A DNA stretch of 64,000 nucleotides from Marinobacter excellens HL-55 (GCA_001314845.1 LJZQ01000003.1:76423-140422), one strand, 5' to 3'; shown: positions 1 to 12,958, counted from the first letter of the stretch. Numbers and translations are program-made. The notes: a model not told the origin generated them from the sequence alone.

Positions 1-1590
1 CCGATACAGGTGTTCAAAGTCGCGTACGATGGCCGCTGGATTGTAATCGCCAAACCACCAGAACCAATCCGAGCCCTCACAGATGCCCAGTTGACGCCGG
101 GCTTTTTCCTTTTGTTCTGCCGACAGGTTGCCGTTATCCATAGCCCGGTCATAGTGCTGTTTGGCCTGACACAGCAGATCCCAGGCCCGGTTTTTGTCCG
201 GATCACCAATCCAGGTTGAAAACGTCCCATAAATCCAGCTACCCGCCACCAGGTGGGGCAACCGTTCCGGTTCACACACGGGCTGTTCAAGCAGGCTCTT
301 ATAAGTGGTCAGGCGCAGGCTGGTGTGGTTTGCAAGCACCCGGTAAAGCTCGTCTAAAAAGTAGTAACCATTCTCCGGATAATATTCCCAGGCGTTTTCA
401 CCATCCAGAATCACAGAAATGACCGGCGTTTTACCGTCCCGGCTCTCGTTAGCGATGTTGTCGATGTGGTGCACCAGATCACCGACCGCGTCCTCAGCGT
501 GCCAGTCTGCGTAGGTAAAGCCGATCAGGTCAGACAAACCGTCGTCTCGGAAGAATACGGTCAGCGGTTCTTCGGCAAACTGGAAAGGTTGATGTATGCC
601 GGGATCTTGCTTCAAAGCGTGTCGTTCTTTGGCCTGTTTGATGCTGTTATGGACGACCGAGTCGCCACTGGCGCTCCACTGAAAACCCTCTTGGTGAAGC
701 AGAGCCAGCGTCTGTTGGCTTAACGCGCCCTCGGAAGCCCAGCATCCAACAGGGTCTTCACCAAAAAAACGGTGGAATACCTGCCTGCCCTGTCGCAGGT
801 GCCAGACTACTCGTTCTGCCCCGCCGTTATACTGCGTATGCTCGGGCATCTTGATGTCGGGAATAGCCTCGCGGGCAGAATCAAGATCCAGTAACAATGG
901 CACAATTGGATGAGCCCAGGGGCTCATGGCCAATTCAACCTGCCCGGTCTGGGCAAGGTGTCGATAACGTGGGCCAAGGCTTTCCATCAGTTCTGAAATG
1001 ACATCCAGCAGTGCCCGGCGATCCGCCATAGAAAACTCGTGGCCCTTTTCCTGAAGGCCCTGGATAACGGGATGGCTCCGGCGCACGGTCTCGCCCATCC
1101 AGCCCAAGTGGTACCAAACCAGCAAATCCGCAAGAAATTGCCGGGAAATATAGCGCTGGATGTCTGGCCGGTTGCGATAGAACCCTGCCAATTCCGAAAG
1201 TCTTTTGTACGGTGCAAATCGTTTGATAATGCGGTCAACATTGGCCCGCAGGCACTTGTCCATCAGCTCCAGAAAAGCCGGTGATCCCGGCTCCGGCAGC
1301 GAGTCATTAACCAGACCCGCCAGAACCGGATCACCCATGGCAACGCCGCTGTGGCGCCAGCGTTCAATCTGCACCAGATATTCTTCGATCTGCTCAAGCA
1401 GAACGGGCGCAAAATTAACAACTGCGCGGGCGCCGGGGTGGGTTTCCAGGTGCGCTGCCATGTCTACGTAATCTTTGATGCAGTGCAGATACACCCAGGG
1501 GAACACAAACTCACCGGAGTTCTGATCCTGATAGATCGGTTGGTGCATGTGCCAGCAAAGTACAACGGGGGTTCGACGGTCAGAGTCCAT
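1..1590 (-). CDS. Glycoside hydrolase family 57 protein (C-terminus runs off window start)
   Basis: Reverse-strand reading from ATG at 1590 gives [41 protein letters not shown]..., typical GH57 N-terminus; open to window edge; start overlaps the glgC stop (ATGGACTCTGA). Confidence 0.85.
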   Translation of the reverse strand, partial: MDSDRRTPVVLCWHMHQPIYQDQNSGEFVFPWVYLHCIKDYVDMAAHLETHPGARAVVNFAPVLLEQIEEYLVQIERWRHSGVAMGDPVLAGLVNDSLPEPGSPAFLELMDKCLRANVDRIIKRFAPYKRLSELAGFYRNRPDIQRYISRQFLADLLVWYHLGWMGETVRRSHPVIQGLQEKGHEFSMADRRALLDVISELMESLGPRYRHLAQTGQVELAMSPWAHPIVPLLLDLDSAREAIPDIKMPEHTQYNGGAERVVWHLRQGRQVFHRFFGEDPVGCWASEGALSQQTLALLHQEGFQWSASGDSVVHNSIKQAKERHALKQDPGIHQPFQFAEEPLTVFFRDDGLSDLIGFTYADWHAEDAVGDLVHHIDNIANESRDGKTPVISVILDGENAWEYYPENGYYFLDELYRVLANHTSLRLTTYKSLLEQPVCEPERLPHLVAGSWIYGTFSTWIGDPDKNRAWDLLCQAKQHYDRAMDNGNLSAEQKEKARRQLGICEGSDWFWWFGDYNPAAIVRDFEHLYR

Positions 1591-2845
1591 GGGGATAGTC
1601 CTGCCCGAGCATTTCAGGCGTAATCAGAACAACACCTTTGGGCGAAACATGGAAACGACGCTCGTCTGAGGCATGGTCGTAGCCTATGCGTGTGCCCTCC
1701 GGAATCCGACAGCCCCGATCGATGACCGCTTTGCGAATATGGCAGTGTCGGCCTATCTCGACATCCGGAAAGATGACGGAGTCTTCCACCGTAGTGAACG
1801 AATGCACCCTCACCTGGGAAAACAGCAACGAATGCCGAATTTTTGCCCCGGAGACAATGCAGCCACCAGCGACCATCGAGTCAATGGCAGTGCCGCGCCG
1901 GTTATCGTCATCAAAGATGAACTTCGCCGGAGGGAGTTGCTCCTGGTAAGTCCAGATTGGCCAGTGGGAATCGTACAGGTTCAGTTCCGGGCTGATATCG
2001 ATCAGTTCAAGGTTCGCTTGCCAGAGTGAATCGATGGTGCCGACGTCACGCCAGTAAGCCACTTTGTTGTTGACCGGATCCCGGAACGGGAATGCCGAGA
2101 CTCGCAGACGCCGGATAACCGAAGGAATGATGTCTTTGCCGAAATCATGGGAAGAATTGCCATCCATCTTGTGGTCCCGAAGCAACTCGTCAAACAACAC
2201 CTTGGTGCTGAAAACGTAGATTCCCATAGAAGCCAGAGCCTTACCCGGTTGTCCGGGCATGGCCCTGGGCTTGTCAGGTTTTTCTTCAAACTCGGTAATC
2301 CTGAGTTCTTCATCAACCGACATCACACCAAAGGCAGAGGCATCTTCAAGGGGCACCTCAATACACCCCACGGTAATGTCTGCCTCCCGCTCAACATGGG
2401 CCGCCAGCATGGTGCCGTAGTCCATTTTGTAAACGTGATCGCCCGCCAGTATCAGCACATATTCGGGATTATGGCTGCGGATGATGTCCAGGTTTTGCAA
2501 CACCGCATCGGCGGTGCCCTCATACCAGGAGGTTTCTATTCGCTGCTGGGCGGGCAGCAATTCCACAAACTCATCCAGCTCGCCGCGCAAGAATCCCCAG
2601 CCACGTTGAATATGACGAATCAGCGAATGGGATTTGTACTGAGTGATCACTCCAACCTGGCCAATGCCCGAGTTAATGCAGTTGGACAAAGGGAAATCGA
2701 TAATCCGGAATTTACCACCAAAGGATACCGCCGGCTTGGCGCGCCACTTGGTCAGATCGTAAAGACGGGAACCGCGCCCACCGGCGAGCACCAACGCCAG
2801 AGTTTGCCGGGTCAGGCGACTAACAAAACGCTGTGATGTTTGCAT
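1580..2845 (-). CDS. glgC: Glucose-1-phosphate adenylyltransferase
   Basis: 421 aa; [44 protein letters not shown] and YKMDYG motifs. Confidence 0.96.
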   Translation of the reverse strand: MQTSQRFVSRLTRQTLALVLAGGRGSRLYDLTKWRAKPAVSFGGKFRIIDFPLSNCINSGIGQVGVITQYKSHSLIRHIQRGWGFLRGELDEFVELLPAQQRIETSWYEGTADAVLQNLDIIRSHNPEYVLILAGDHVYKMDYGTMLAAHVEREADITVGCIEVPLEDASAFGVMSVDEELRITEFEEKPDKPRAMPGQPGKALASMGIYVFSTKVLFDELLRDHKMDGNSSHDFGKDIIPSVIRRLRVSAFPFRDPVNNKVAYWRDVGTIDSLWQANLELIDISPELNLYDSHWPIWTYQEQLPPAKFIFDDDNRRGTAIDSMVAGGCIVSGAKIRHSLLFSQVRVHSFTTVEDSVIFPDVEIGRHCHIRKAVIDRGCRIPEGTRIGYDHASDERRFHVSPKGVVLITPEMLGQDYPHGL

Positions 2846-3051
2846 GGCAGCTTCCCTGAAAACCGGTGTGGTCTTCTGTTCTCTTCTTTTTTCTGAGAAG
2901 GAAATCGACAGAACTTTGACATCGCTACTAATATTAGAACACTACCATGAGATTGTGACGGAAAATTGCTTGAGATCATTTTTTGAACAGGCGTCAAGGC
3001 GTCCAATGGTGTCAGTTGCACCCTGCTATTCTGATCGGGAATTTGAGGTCT

Positions 3052-4941
3052 ATGGAAAGCCCTACCCTGAGCGAGTTTGACCTCCATCTGTTCGCCGAAG
3101 GTCGCCACTGGCACATCTACAATGTGCTGGGGGCGCACCTGCTTAACCATCGCGGCACTGAAGGCGTCCGCTTTGCCGTGTGGGCGCCCAACGCTCGCGC
3201 AGTCAGTGTGGTGGGTGACTTTAACGAGTGGAATTCAAGCCGGCATCAACTCACGCTGAACGAAGGGTACGGCGTGTGGAGCCTGTTTGTGCCGGGCATC
3301 GGCCCTGGCGCCCTGTATAAATTTGCCATCACCACTGCCCGTGGTGAGCTCATCAAATCGGACCCATACGGCCAGGCTTTTGAACTGCGGCCAGACACCG
3401 CAGCTGTTGTTACTGAACGCGGTCGTTATGGCTGGGGCGATGGTGACTGGCTAGAACGGAGAAGCCGATTTGACTGGCAGCACCGCCCAATCTGCATCTA
3501 CGAGGTACATCCCGGCTCCTGGCGCCATCATGGTTCGGGCCGCTGGCTAAACTACCGGGAACTGGCGGACCAGCTGATCCCTTATGTGTTGGAGACCGGT
3601 TTTACCCACATCGAGTTTTTGCCCATTACCGAACACCCGCTGGATGAATCCTGGGGCTATCAAACCACCGGTTATTACGCGCCCACGAGCCGATACGGCA
3701 GCGCGGACGATCTCCGCTACCTAATTGATCAATGCCACCAGAACAATATTGGCGTGATTCTGGATTGGGTCCCCGGTCACTTTCCGGATGACGACTATGC
3801 CCTTGGCCATTTTGATGGCACCGCTCTTTATGAACATGAAGACCCCCGCCGCGGCCGCCATCAGGACTGGGGCACGCTCATCTACAATTACGGCCGCCAT
3901 GAGGTACGCAATTTTCTGATCGGCAGCGCGTTGTTCTGGCTGGATACTTTTCACATGGACGGCTTGAGGGTAGACGCGGTGGCCTCCATGCTCTACCTGA
4001 ATTACTCCAGAAAAGAAGGTGAATGGCTCCCGAACGAATACGGCGGCCACGAGAATCTTGAGGCTGTTGAGTTCCTCAAAGACTTGAACCGGGTTTGCCA
4101 GAGCCGGTTCCCCGGGGTGTTGATGATGGCGGAAGAATCGACATCCTGGCCACGGGTGACCCGACCACACGAAATTGGCGGTTTGGGCTTCAACCTGAAA
4201 TGGAACATGGGATGGATGCACGACTCTCTGGATTACCTGCACCAAGACCCGGTGTATCGGCAGTACCACCATGACAAACTCACGTTCGGGTTGCTCTATG
4301 CCTACTCCGAAAATTTCCTGTTGCCCCTGTCCCATGATGAGGTAGTCCACGGCAAGTCGAGTCTGATCCAGAAGATGCCCGGGGACGAATGGCAGCAACT
4401 GGCGTCACTGCGGTTGTTGTTCAGTTACATGTATACCTACCCGGGTGCGAAGCTGCTGTTTATGGGTGGTGAATTCGGGCAGCGCCGGGAGTGGAGCGAG
4501 AAACGGGAACTGGACTGGCATTTGCTCGCAAATGAAGGCCATCGGGGTATCCAGAAGCTGGTTCAGGATCTCAACGGACTTTACCGTCGTGAGCCTGCGC
4601 TCCATGGTCGAAACTTCACCAGCGAGGGTTTTGAATGGATTGACTGCCACGATTCACCGCAATCTGTGGTCAGCTACTTACGACGAGGCGGCACTGGTGA
4701 CCAGGTCTTGGTGGTTGTTATCAATTTTACGCCGATACCCCGGCATCACTACCGAATTGGCCTGCCTCGTGGGGGTGTCTGGCACGAGATATTCAACTCG
4801 GATTCTCAGTACTACGGCGGCAGCAATCTGGGTAACCCACTGCCTTTACACGCCACTGACGAACCCTGGATGGCAAGGCCCCATGCGGTCGATCTTACCG
4901 TCCCGCCGCTGGGCCTGATCCTGCTGAGAGCGGCTCCATGA
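3052..4941 (+). CDS. glgB: 1,4-alpha-glucan branching enzyme
   Basis: ORF 2983-4941; likely start [10 protein letters not shown] at 3052; GH13 motifs [29 protein letters not shown]. Confidence 0.96.
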   Translation: MESPTLSEFDLHLFAEGRHWHIYNVLGAHLLNHRGTEGVRFAVWAPNARAVSVVGDFNEWNSSRHQLTLNEGYGVWSLFVPGIGPGALYKFAITTARGELIKSDPYGQAFELRPDTAAVVTERGRYGWGDGDWLERRSRFDWQHRPICIYEVHPGSWRHHGSGRWLNYRELADQLIPYVLETGFTHIEFLPITEHPLDESWGYQTTGYYAPTSRYGSADDLRYLIDQCHQNNIGVILDWVPGHFPDDDYALGHFDGTALYEHEDPRRGRHQDWGTLIYNYGRHEVRNFLIGSALFWLDTFHMDGLRVDAVASMLYLNYSRKEGEWLPNEYGGHENLEAVEFLKDLNRVCQSRFPGVLMMAEESTSWPRVTRPHEIGGLGFNLKWNMGWMHDSLDYLHQDPVYRQYHHDKLTFGLLYAYSENFLLPLSHDEVVHGKSSLIQKMPGDEWQQLASLRLLFSYMYTYPGAKLLFMGGEFGQRREWSEKRELDWHLLANEGHRGIQKLVQDLNGLYRREPALHGRNFTSEGFEWIDCHDSPQSVVSYLRRGGTGDQVLVVVINFTPIPRHHYRIGLPRGGVWHEIFNSDSQYYGGSNLGNPLPLHATDEPWMARPHAVDLTVPPLGLILLRAAP

Positions 4942-6404
4942 GCAGAATTCTGTTCGCCACCAGTGAGGTTTTCCCGTTGGTAAAAACCGGCGGCTTGGCG
5001 GATGTTTCCGCCAGCCTTCCTGAAGCACTTTGTAAGCTTGGGCTGGACTGCCAGATATTGTTACCGGGATACCCTGCCGTGTTACAGGCCGCCAGAGAGG
5101 CCGGCTCTCGCCGGAAAACCCTGTTCCGTTATGGCCAGTATGACATCGCGCTCTGGCAAACCCGGTTGCCCGGCACCCCGGTCAGTCTATGGCTCGTTGA
5201 CTGCCCCGCACTGTTTGACCGTTGTGGTGACAGTCCCTATCAGGATGAGAAAGGTGAAGACTGGTGGGACAACGCCCACCGGTTTCATCTGTTCGCCCGA
5301 ATCGGGGCGATGATGGCACTCGGTCAGTTAGGCTTGTCGTGGCAACCGGATATCGTGCACTGCAATGATTGGCAAACCGGCTTGATCCCGGTGTTTCTCG
5401 ATAGCGCCCAACAAACTCCCAAGACTGTATTTACCATTCACAACCTGGCCTATCAGGGGTTGTTTTCCCACGAAACCTTCCGAGCGTTGAGCCTGCCGGA
5501 CTATCTCTGGCGAATGGAGTTTCTGGAGTTTCACGATCAGCTGTCCTTTATCAAAGGCGGCCTGGTGTTCAGCGATGCTATCACCACCGTCAGCCCATCA
5601 TATGCTGATGAGATTCAGACACCCTGGTTCGGGTACGGGCTTGACGGGTTGTTGCGGCATCGCGCCAGCCATCTGCATGGCATCCTCAACGGCATTGATA
5701 CCCGCTCCTGGGACCCCGAGCAGGATCCCTGGCTGGAGTTTCACTTCGGTCCAGGCCACCTAAAAAACAAAACCCAGTGCAAGGCGCGGCTCACACAGGA
5801 GCTTGGGCTTGAGGCCGGCGGGGCGCCACTGCTCGGATTTGTCGGCCGCCTGGTTGAACAAAAAGGACTGGATTGGTTGCTTGCGGTGATACCACCCCTG
5901 CTGGAGCGCGGATGCCAGTTTGCTTTATTGGGCGCCGGCCAGAGCCGTTACCATCAGCGCCTTCAGGAATTGGCCCGGGACTGGCCGCAGCAATTGTCAC
6001 TAACCCTCGGGTACAACGAAGGGCTTGCCCACCGAATTACCGCTGGCAGTGACCTGTTCCTGATGCCGTCCAGGTTTGAGCCTTGCGGCCTCAACCAGAT
6101 GTACAGCCTCCGGTACGGCACCCTTCCCGTGGTGCATGGCGTTGGCGGATTGAACGATACGGTCTTTGACCCCTCGGAAGAAACCGCAGCCAAAGCCAAT
6201 GGTTTTGTGTTCAGGGAGCCGACACCGGATGCCCTCCTCAAAGCCATTGAGCGGGCATTGAGTGCCCGTAAGAACGCAAAAGCCTGGCGCCGATTGCAGG
6301 ACAACGGGATGGCTGCCGACTACTCCTGGAAACACCGAGCCAAAGAATACGCAACTCTGTACCAGAACCTGTTAACCGGCAACGGCCGGATCCACGACGA
6401 CTAA
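4938..6404 (+). CDS. glgA: Glycogen synthase (GT5)
   Basis: 488 aa; [22 protein letters not shown] and [27 protein letters not shown] overlap with glgB stop. Confidence 0.96.
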   Translation: MSRILFATSEVFPLVKTGGLADVSASLPEALCKLGLDCQILLPGYPAVLQAAREAGSRRKTLFRYGQYDIALWQTRLPGTPVSLWLVDCPALFDRCGDSPYQDEKGEDWWDNAHRFHLFARIGAMMALGQLGLSWQPDIVHCNDWQTGLIPVFLDSAQQTPKTVFTIHNLAYQGLFSHETFRALSLPDYLWRMEFLEFHDQLSFIKGGLVFSDAITTVSPSYADEIQTPWFGYGLDGLLRHRASHLHGILNGIDTRSWDPEQDPWLEFHFGPGHLKNKTQCKARLTQELGLEAGGAPLLGFVGRLVEQKGLDWLLAVIPPLLERGCQFALLGAGQSRYHQRLQELARDWPQQLSLTLGYNEGLAHRITAGSDLFLMPSRFEPCGLNQMYSLRYGTLPVVHGVGGLNDTVFDPSEETAAKANGFVFREPTPDALLKAIERALSARKNAKAWRRLQDNGMAADYSWKHRAKEYATLYQNLLTGNGRIHDD

Positions 6405-6437
6405 CGCAGTGCCCATGGCCCAAGGGAGGTCATTATC

Positions 6438-8990
6438 ATGCACAAGGCAACCGAATTTCGGCTGGAAGCACGCCCCCACATTCCGGAGGCCATAGAACGG
6501 CTTGAGGTTCTGGCCAATGATCTGTTTTACAGCTGGGATCACGGTGTTCGCAGCCTGTTCGCGCGGATCGATTTAAGGCTCTGGCAAAAGGTAGAGCACA
6601 ACCCGAAACTGTTCTTGCGCCGAGCGTCACAAACCCGGCTCAACGACGCCGCCGAGGATCGCGCATTTCTGGCGGAATATCGCCGTGTGCTGTCCAGTTA
6701 CGACGCTTATCTTGAATCCGAACCCGGTGCAGGTGTGGTCGAGGCTCTGGACCCGGCCACCAATCTGGTCGCTTATTTCTGCGCCGAATTCGGTTTCCAT
6801 GAAAGTTTCCCGATCTATTCCGGCGGTCTTGGCATTCTTGCGGGTGACCATTGCAAGGCCGCCAGTGATCTGGGCTTGCCGTTTGTGGCGGTAGGCCTGC
6901 TTTACCAGCAGGGCTATTTTATTCAGACCATCGACGCCCAGGGCCAACAGGTTGCCCGTTACCGGTCGCACCCCAGCGATGAACTGCCGATCACTCCGGT
7001 GGAAAAAGACGGCGAGCAATTGACCGTATCAGTGCCCTTCCCTGGCCGCGAGGTTCACGCCCGGGTATGGCAGGCCCAGGTGGGGCACATCCGTTTATAC
7101 CTGTTGGACTCAAACACCCCCGCCAACAGCCCTGACGATCAGGCTCTGACCCTTCAGCTCTATGGCGGCGATGCCAATACCCGCATCAGTCAGGAGATGT
7201 TACTGGGCATCGGCGGTACCCGGGTTCTGGCCGAGCTGGGTATTGAGCCTACTGCCTGGCACATCAATGAAGGCCACGCTGCCTTTCAGATTCTCGAGCG
7301 TTGCCGCGTAGCCATGGCCGCAGGCTTGTCATTTGAAGCGGCATTAGAGGCGGTGGCCGCCGCCACGCTGTTTACCACGCATACCCCGGTTGCGGCTGGC
7401 CACGATATTTTCCCGAGAGCCCTGGTGGAGCACAATCTTGGGCCCTACCTGGAGCAGTCCGGGCTGGAGTTTGACGGCATTTTTTCACTAGGGGCGAAGA
7501 ACGGTGATGACAGCTTTAATATGACGTGTCTGGGCCTTCGCGGCTCCCGGTTTCACAATGGTGTCAGCCGCATCCATGGTGGAGTCGCGTCAGAAATGGA
7601 GGGAGATATCTGGCCCCAGATTCCACCCCGGGAAAATCCCATCGAATACATCACCAACGGTGTGCATGTTCCGACGTTTCTGGCTCCGGAATGGGCCAGC
7701 CTGTTTGACATACAGGCCCCCACCTGGAAAAGCGAACTGCTGAACCCGGAGTTCTGGAATTTTGTTGATCAGATTCCCGATTATCACTACTGGAGTGTCC
7801 ACAAAGCTCTGAAGCAACAGATGGCCGATTTTACGGTCCGGCGCCTCAAACGCCAGCATAAGCGCAATGGCACCGGGCACTCCGTGACTGAGAGGATGAC
7901 ACGGCAGCTCACCTCACCGGACAAGGACGCTCTGGTGATTGGCTTTGCGCGGCGATTCGCGACTTACAAGCGCGCCACCCTGATCTTTTCCGATTTACCC
8001 CGGCTGGAACGATTACTAACCGATCCAGATCATCCTGTAGTTCTGGTCTTTGCAGGTAAAGCCCACCCCCAGGATCATCCCGGCCAGCAGCTGATCAAGG
8101 TCATTCATGGGCTCTCGATGCAGCCCGCGTTAATGGGTCACATTATCCTGCTGGAAGATTACGATCAGGCCATGGCTCGACGGTTGCTCAGCGGTGTCGA
8201 CGTCTGGCTGAATACTCCGGAGTACCCGAAAGAAGCCAGCGGAACCTCTGGCGAAAAAGCCGCGGTTAACGGCGCGCTCAACCTGAGCGTTCTGGACGGT
8301 TGGTGGGGCGAGGGTTACGACAAAACCAACGGATGGGCAATCCCGCCACGAGACACCGGGCTGGATCATGAATTCCGTAATCGGGAAGAAGCCCGAGACC
8401 TGCTTGACCTGCTGGAACAGGAAGTGGTCCCGCTGTATTACAGCCGGGCCTCCCAGGGCTACTCGAAAGGTTGGGTGACTCGGTCAAAGGCGTCTATGAA
8501 GACCATCACGCCCATGTTCAATGCCCAGAGAATGGTGATGGATTATGTCCGAAACTACTACCAGCCAGCTTCCCGGCAAGGCCGGCTAATGATGGCGGAT
8601 CAAGCCGCCGTCGCGAAAGAGTTAGCCGACTGGAAAGCCCGCGTTCGTGCAGCCTGGGACGGCGTATCAGTGCAAGTCAAAGGCTGCGTAACGGATCGTT
8701 GTGGCTGGGACGAATCGGTAGAATTGAAACTTCTGGTCGCCTTGAACGGACTGGAGCCTCGTGATATCCGGGTGGAATGTCTGGTAACGCCGGATTGCAC
8801 CGGCACTCATGCTGATCCGGGTCCGGATAGATTCATCCTGGAGCCCAATGGTGAGGCGGATGGTCACACTCTTTACCAAACCCGGGTAAATCCGCCCTAC
8901 CCGGGTTTGCAAACTCTGCGCATGCGGATCTACCCACACCATCCGTCACTGACACACCCGCTGGAGATGGGTGCCATGCTCTGGGTCTGA
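6438..8990 (+). CDS. glgP: Alpha-glucan (glycogen) phosphorylase, GT35, with N-terminal DUF3417-like region
   Basis: 850 aa; YFCAEFGFHESFPIYSGGLGILAGDH, WHINEGHAAF, SGTSGEKAAVNGALNLSVLDGWWGE. Confidence 0.93.
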   Translation: MHKATEFRLEARPHIPEAIERLEVLANDLFYSWDHGVRSLFARIDLRLWQKVEHNPKLFLRRASQTRLNDAAEDRAFLAEYRRVLSSYDAYLESEPGAGVVEALDPATNLVAYFCAEFGFHESFPIYSGGLGILAGDHCKAASDLGLPFVAVGLLYQQGYFIQTIDAQGQQVARYRSHPSDELPITPVEKDGEQLTVSVPFPGREVHARVWQAQVGHIRLYLLDSNTPANSPDDQALTLQLYGGDANTRISQEMLLGIGGTRVLAELGIEPTAWHINEGHAAFQILERCRVAMAAGLSFEAALEAVAAATLFTTHTPVAAGHDIFPRALVEHNLGPYLEQSGLEFDGIFSLGAKNGDDSFNMTCLGLRGSRFHNGVSRIHGGVASEMEGDIWPQIPPRENPIEYITNGVHVPTFLAPEWASLFDIQAPTWKSELLNPEFWNFVDQIPDYHYWSVHKALKQQMADFTVRRLKRQHKRNGTGHSVTERMTRQLTSPDKDALVIGFARRFATYKRATLIFSDLPRLERLLTDPDHPVVLVFAGKAHPQDHPGQQLIKVIHGLSMQPALMGHIILLEDYDQAMARRLLSGVDVWLNTPEYPKEASGTSGEKAAVNGALNLSVLDGWWGEGYDKTNGWAIPPRDTGLDHEFRNREEARDLLDLLEQEVVPLYYSRASQGYSKGWVTRSKASMKTITPMFNAQRMVMDYVRNYYQPASRQGRLMMADQAAVAKELADWKARVRAAWDGVSVQVKGCVTDRCGWDESVELKLLVALNGLEPRDIRVECLVTPDCTGTHADPGPDRFILEPNGEADGHTLYQTRVNPPYPGLQTLRMRIYPHHPSLTHPLEMGAMLWV

Positions 8991-10250
8991 TCAATCAGCC
9001 GATGTGAGGATGCGGTCGCCGATGTTATTGGCGGCCAGCGCATTCACCACGGGGTTGGCGTACATATCCAACAAGTAAGGGCGGATCGCCTCGTCGCAAC
9101 TCTCGAGGCGACGTTCCATTTCGGCCTCTGCGGCCTCCAGGTCAGCCGGCGACCAGGTTTCCGCAGTGACCACACTGTCACTGACGTTGTCTGGCGTTTC
9201 GTGGGCATTCGGGTGTATACCCCGCATCTGATAGGCCACCAGGTTGGAGGCGTGCAGATGGTAGTTGGCGTGCATTTCATGATCAATGCGGGCCGCGAGG
9301 GCTTTCGGTTCGCTCGGGGCATCGGCGATGGGCGCACCAAAGTGCACGTGCACATGGCCCTTATACCCCGTCAATCCCTTCATGATCTGACTGGTATCCT
9401 CACCCTCAGTCTTCTGATAGGTGCCCGTTCGGGCACGTATTTCAAGCTCACGGGCTTTGTCGGCATCGCAGGGATCATATTCATAGGCGATGGAAACCGG
9501 AACAATGTGCAGCTTGTTCATCGCCTCATCGAAGCTAAGCCCCGATTTTTTTCGGCTCATGTAGAACATCTTGATGATGGCCGGATCGGTCAGGTCGATT
9601 CCGTCTTTTGCACGGCCTTCACGCTGGGCAATCCAGATGCTGTCGTTGTGATCAATGCTGTGGTTGATAAATCCCGACAGCGTCAGGTAGGCATCGCGCA
9701 TTTCCCTGGGGCTGGTCATGCTTCTGCGCACCACGAAGCTTTTGTTGAGCCGCATCATCTCGGCAAATACGCGGTTGGCCAGCAGGTTGTCACCAATGGC
9801 AATGCGGGTGGTACGAAAACCGTTCTGGAACAGCAGGTAGTTCACCACCATCGGGTCAAACACGATGTCCCGGTGGTTGGAGATAAAAAGGTGAGACGCA
9901 TGCTTGCTCAGGTTTTCCAGTCCGCTATGGGTAACGCGAGACGTTGTATTCTCGACCAGCTCGCCCACATAGCTGGACAAGCCGGCCTGCAGGTCATCAA
10001 CCCGGTGAAAATGCCCGAAATGGCGAGCCAGCCAGCGGCGAACAAACCCCCGCAACACGCCCGGCGCCCACTTGGCCACCACCGGCGATTTGAACCGGCC
10101 GACCATATCCAGGAACTCCGGGTCTTTAATCAATCGTTGGATAGCGGGAGCGGTTTCTTCATCCGAATAAGGTCGGATCGCGTCAAATTCCTGCATGCAA
10201 GCCCTGTTGTTGTTCGAAGCCATTAGTCTAGGTCTGTGAAGGGGCGACAT
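8991..10250 (-). CDS. PlsC-like 1-acyl-glycerol-3-phosphate acyltransferase family protein
   Basis: 419 aa; FISNHRDIVFDPMVVNYLL (NHxxxxD acyltransferase motif) and IAQREGRAKDG; convergent with glgP with no gap. Confidence 0.85.
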   Translation of the reverse strand: MSPLHRPRLMASNNNRACMQEFDAIRPYSDEETAPAIQRLIKDPEFLDMVGRFKSPVVAKWAPGVLRGFVRRWLARHFGHFHRVDDLQAGLSSYVGELVENTTSRVTHSGLENLSKHASHLFISNHRDIVFDPMVVNYLLFQNGFRTTRIAIGDNLLANRVFAEMMRLNKSFVVRRSMTSPREMRDAYLTLSGFINHSIDHNDSIWIAQREGRAKDGIDLTDPAIIKMFYMSRKKSGLSFDEAMNKLHIVPVSIAYEYDPCDADKARELEIRARTGTYQKTEGEDTSQIMKGLTGYKGHVHVHFGAPIADAPSEPKALAARIDHEMHANYHLHASNLVAYQMRGIHPNAHETPDNVSDSVVTAETWSPADLEAAEAEMERRLESCDEAIRPYLLDMYANPVVNALAANNIGDRILTSAD

Positions 10251-10366
10251 TGTATCCTTTCTCTTAACATTTTACCTCCACCGAAATCCCGCGTTGACCA
10301 ATCCCCGGGCAGGATCTGCTATCATTCGGACCCAGTTTCATACCCCGTAAAAGGCTGACCAAAACC

Positions 10367-12238
10367 ATGTATCCGGACCAGGACTTCGACCAGCTGACCC
10401 GCGAGCCACCCTCCGCTGCCCAACGGAGCCCGGAGCAGGTGCTGCACAAAGTCTTTGGCTACGAAAGCTTTCGCCCGCTGCAGGGTGATATCGTCCGCGA
10501 AGTCGTCAACGGTGGCGATGCATTGGTTCTGATGCCCACCGGTGGCGGTAAATCGCTGTGCTATCAGGTTCCGGCGCTGGTGCGACCAGGTACAGCCATT
10601 ATCGTGTCGCCTCTGATCGCTCTGATGCAGGACCAGGTCACGGCACTTCGGGAGCTCGGTGTAAATGCCGCTTTTCTGAATTCTACCATGGACTACGAGC
10701 AAGCCCGGGCCACCGAATACGCCCTGATGACCGGAGAGCTTGATCTTCTTTACTGTGCGCCCGAGCGACTGATACAGCATCGCACCATTGAGTTGCTGCA
10801 CAACGCGTCGCTATCACTGTTTGCCATCGACGAAGCCCACTGTGTTTCCCAGTGGGGGCATGACTTCCGGTCGGATTACCTTCAGTTGAGCATGCTCGCG
10901 GAAGAATTTCCGGGCATACCTCGCATTGCGCTGACCGCGACCGCGGATGACCGCACCCGTAAGGAAATTGCCGAGCGCCTTTCGTTAACCAAAGCCCGGC
11001 ACTTTATCAGCGGCTTTGATCGGCCTAACATTCAGTATCGAATCACACCTAAAACCAATGCAAACAAACAGTTGCTGGACTTTATTAAAGCCGAACATGA
11101 CGGCGATTGCGGCATTGTCTATTGCTTGTCCCGCAACAAAGTAGACGCCACCGCGAAGTTACTGGCCAGCAAAGGCTACACCGCACTGCCCTACCATGCG
11201 GGCCTGGACGCCCAGGCGCGCGCTAAACATCAGGAGCGATTTCTGCGGGAAGACGGCGTGATTATTGTCGCCACGATTGCCTTCGGCATGGGCATCGACA
11301 AACCCGATGTACGGTTTGTGGCTCACCTGGACTTGCCCAAAAGCCTGGAGGCCTATTACCAGGAAACCGGCCGTGCCGGTCGGGATGGCAAACCCTCCAC
11401 TGCATGGATGGTGTACGGCTTGCAAGATGTGATCAAACTGCGGCAAATGCTTGAAGCCTCCCAGGGCAATGATCAGTTCAAACGGGTTGAACGCGAAAAA
11501 CTGGATGCCATGCTGGGCCTTTGCGAAGTCACCCAGTGCCGCCGGCAAGTGCTGCTCCGGTATTTTGACGATGCGATGGAGCACCCGTGTGGCAATTGCG
11601 ACACCTGCCTGAATCCTCCGGAAACCTGGGATGGCACGGTCGTGGTCCAGAAAGCGTTGTCCTGTGTTTACCGCACAGGCCAGCGCTTTGGCGTTAACTA
11701 CCTGATTGATGTGTTGCGCGGCTCAGAGAACGAGCGGGTTCTGCAGTCAGGCCATCAGGCCATTTCGACCTACGGCATCGGTACTGAGCTGTCGGCTAAT
11801 GAATGGAAGTCGGTCTATCGCCAGTTGGTCGCTAACGGTTACCTCCGAGCCGACCCGGAAGGCTACGGCGCCTTGCAGTTAACTGAACTTTGTCGGCCGC
11901 TGCTCAAGGGTGAGCAGACCATCGAACTGCGAAAAGACCCGGTCGTTAAACAGACAGGCGGCTCCCGATCGTCCGGCAAGCGCGGTGGCCAGGATGTGCG
12001 CGATCAGATTACCGATCATGCAGGCTGGGAAGCCTTGCGGGCCTGCCGCAAGGCACTGGCCGATAAACAGGGCGTGCCGCCATATGTGATCTTTCATGAC
12101 ACCACACTATTCGACATGCTCGAACGCCGGCCAGAGAACCTGGGTCAGCTGGCGGAAGTGAGCGGCGTAGGTGCTGCAAAGCTTGAAAAATACGGCGACG
12201 TATTCCTTCAAACATTGCGCGAGATCACTCAGGCCTGA
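10367..12238 (+). CDS. recQ: ATP-dependent DNA helicase RecQ
   Basis: 623 aa; [42 protein letters not shown]-terminal RQC/HRDC. Confidence 0.96.
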   Translation: MYPDQDFDQLTREPPSAAQRSPEQVLHKVFGYESFRPLQGDIVREVVNGGDALVLMPTGGGKSLCYQVPALVRPGTAIIVSPLIALMQDQVTALRELGVNAAFLNSTMDYEQARATEYALMTGELDLLYCAPERLIQHRTIELLHNASLSLFAIDEAHCVSQWGHDFRSDYLQLSMLAEEFPGIPRIALTATADDRTRKEIAERLSLTKARHFISGFDRPNIQYRITPKTNANKQLLDFIKAEHDGDCGIVYCLSRNKVDATAKLLASKGYTALPYHAGLDAQARAKHQERFLREDGVIIVATIAFGMGIDKPDVRFVAHLDLPKSLEAYYQETGRAGRDGKPSTAWMVYGLQDVIKLRQMLEASQGNDQFKRVEREKLDAMLGLCEVTQCRRQVLLRYFDDAMEHPCGNCDTCLNPPETWDGTVVVQKALSCVYRTGQRFGVNYLIDVLRGSENERVLQSGHQAISTYGIGTELSANEWKSVYRQLVANGYLRADPEGYGALQLTELCRPLLKGEQTIELRKDPVVKQTGGSRSSGKRGGQDVRDQITDHAGWEALRACRKALADKQGVPPYVIFHDTTLFDMLERRPENLGQLAEVSGVGAAKLEKYGDVFLQTLREITQA

Positions 12239-12783
12239 GACTGAAAGCCCTTCTTGCGAACCCGATAGTGGGCAAGCGACGTGGCCACATGATTGCCTTC
12301 TTCATCCCGCAGAATGCCTTCCAGGGTGAATTTGGCTCGGCCTGTGGCGTCTGCATCCGACAGAATGGCGGCGACGGTTTCCGCTGGCAGCTCAAACTCA
12401 ACGGTGACGTCCGAGTTGGCAGGCTGCAGGAACTCGAGCGTCATTTCCTTGAGGATGGGGGTATATGAAGGGCCAAGGTCAAACAGCGTCATAACCCCAC
12501 CCGGGATCTCAGCTACTAGAAAGTAGGCGCCGGCATACAAGCTGCCAAAATGGTTTTTGTTGCCTTTGAGCTTTATCTTGGCGCGCACATAACCGGGGCG
12601 AACCTCTTCAACACTGAAGCCATTGCGAGGCGCAAACGGGATTGCGATACCGATGATGCGGTTAACCGCGGCGTAGCTGCCTGTTTTCTTTAGCCAATCC
12701 AGCGGTTGCAGTAGCGTCGCTTTCGGATTGCTGGTGGTTACCCACTGGCCAGCTGTACCAATGAGCGTGTCGATAAGTGCCAT
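12229..12783 (-). CDS. DUF4442 / hotdog-type thioesterase-like protein
   Basis: 184 aa; [31 protein letters not shown]; overlaps recQ 3' end by 10 bp tail to tail. Confidence 0.7.
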   Translation of the reverse strand: MALIDTLIGTAGQWVTTSNPKATLLQPLDWLKKTGSYAAVNRIIGIAIPFAPRNGFSVEEVRPGYVRAKIKLKGNKNHFGSLYAGAYFLVAEIPGGVMTLFDLGPSYTPILKEMTLEFLQPANSDVTVEFELPAETVAAILSDADATGRAKFTLEGILRDEEGNHVATSLAHYRVRKKGFQSQA

Positions 12784-12958
12784 AATAAGGTCCCTTCTGA
12801 TTTGCCGCCGATAATTGCAGGGCTATGTCGTAGCTTCAAGCAGGTTTTACAGTTTTTTTGAATCTTGTATCACCGGCTCACGCAAAACTGTTCTAAAGTG
12901 AAGGGGCATTCCGATTGGCAGGCGGGACCTTTTGCCTGAACCCTTAAAGGACTATTGA

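Noticed and set aside
2147-2836. 229-aa plus-strand ORF
   Set aside because: Fully antisense to glgC, low plausibility.
3721-4398. 225-aa minus-strand ORF
   Set aside because: Antisense to glgB; shadow ORF.
9201-10226. 341-aa plus-strand ORF
   Set aside because: Antisense shadow of the PlsC-like acyltransferase; high-GC codon bias creates such frames and the sequence has no recognisable domain.
10293-10324. TTGACC...TATCAT promoter for recQ
   Set aside because: The spacer is 20 nt, outside the usual 16-18; not supported.
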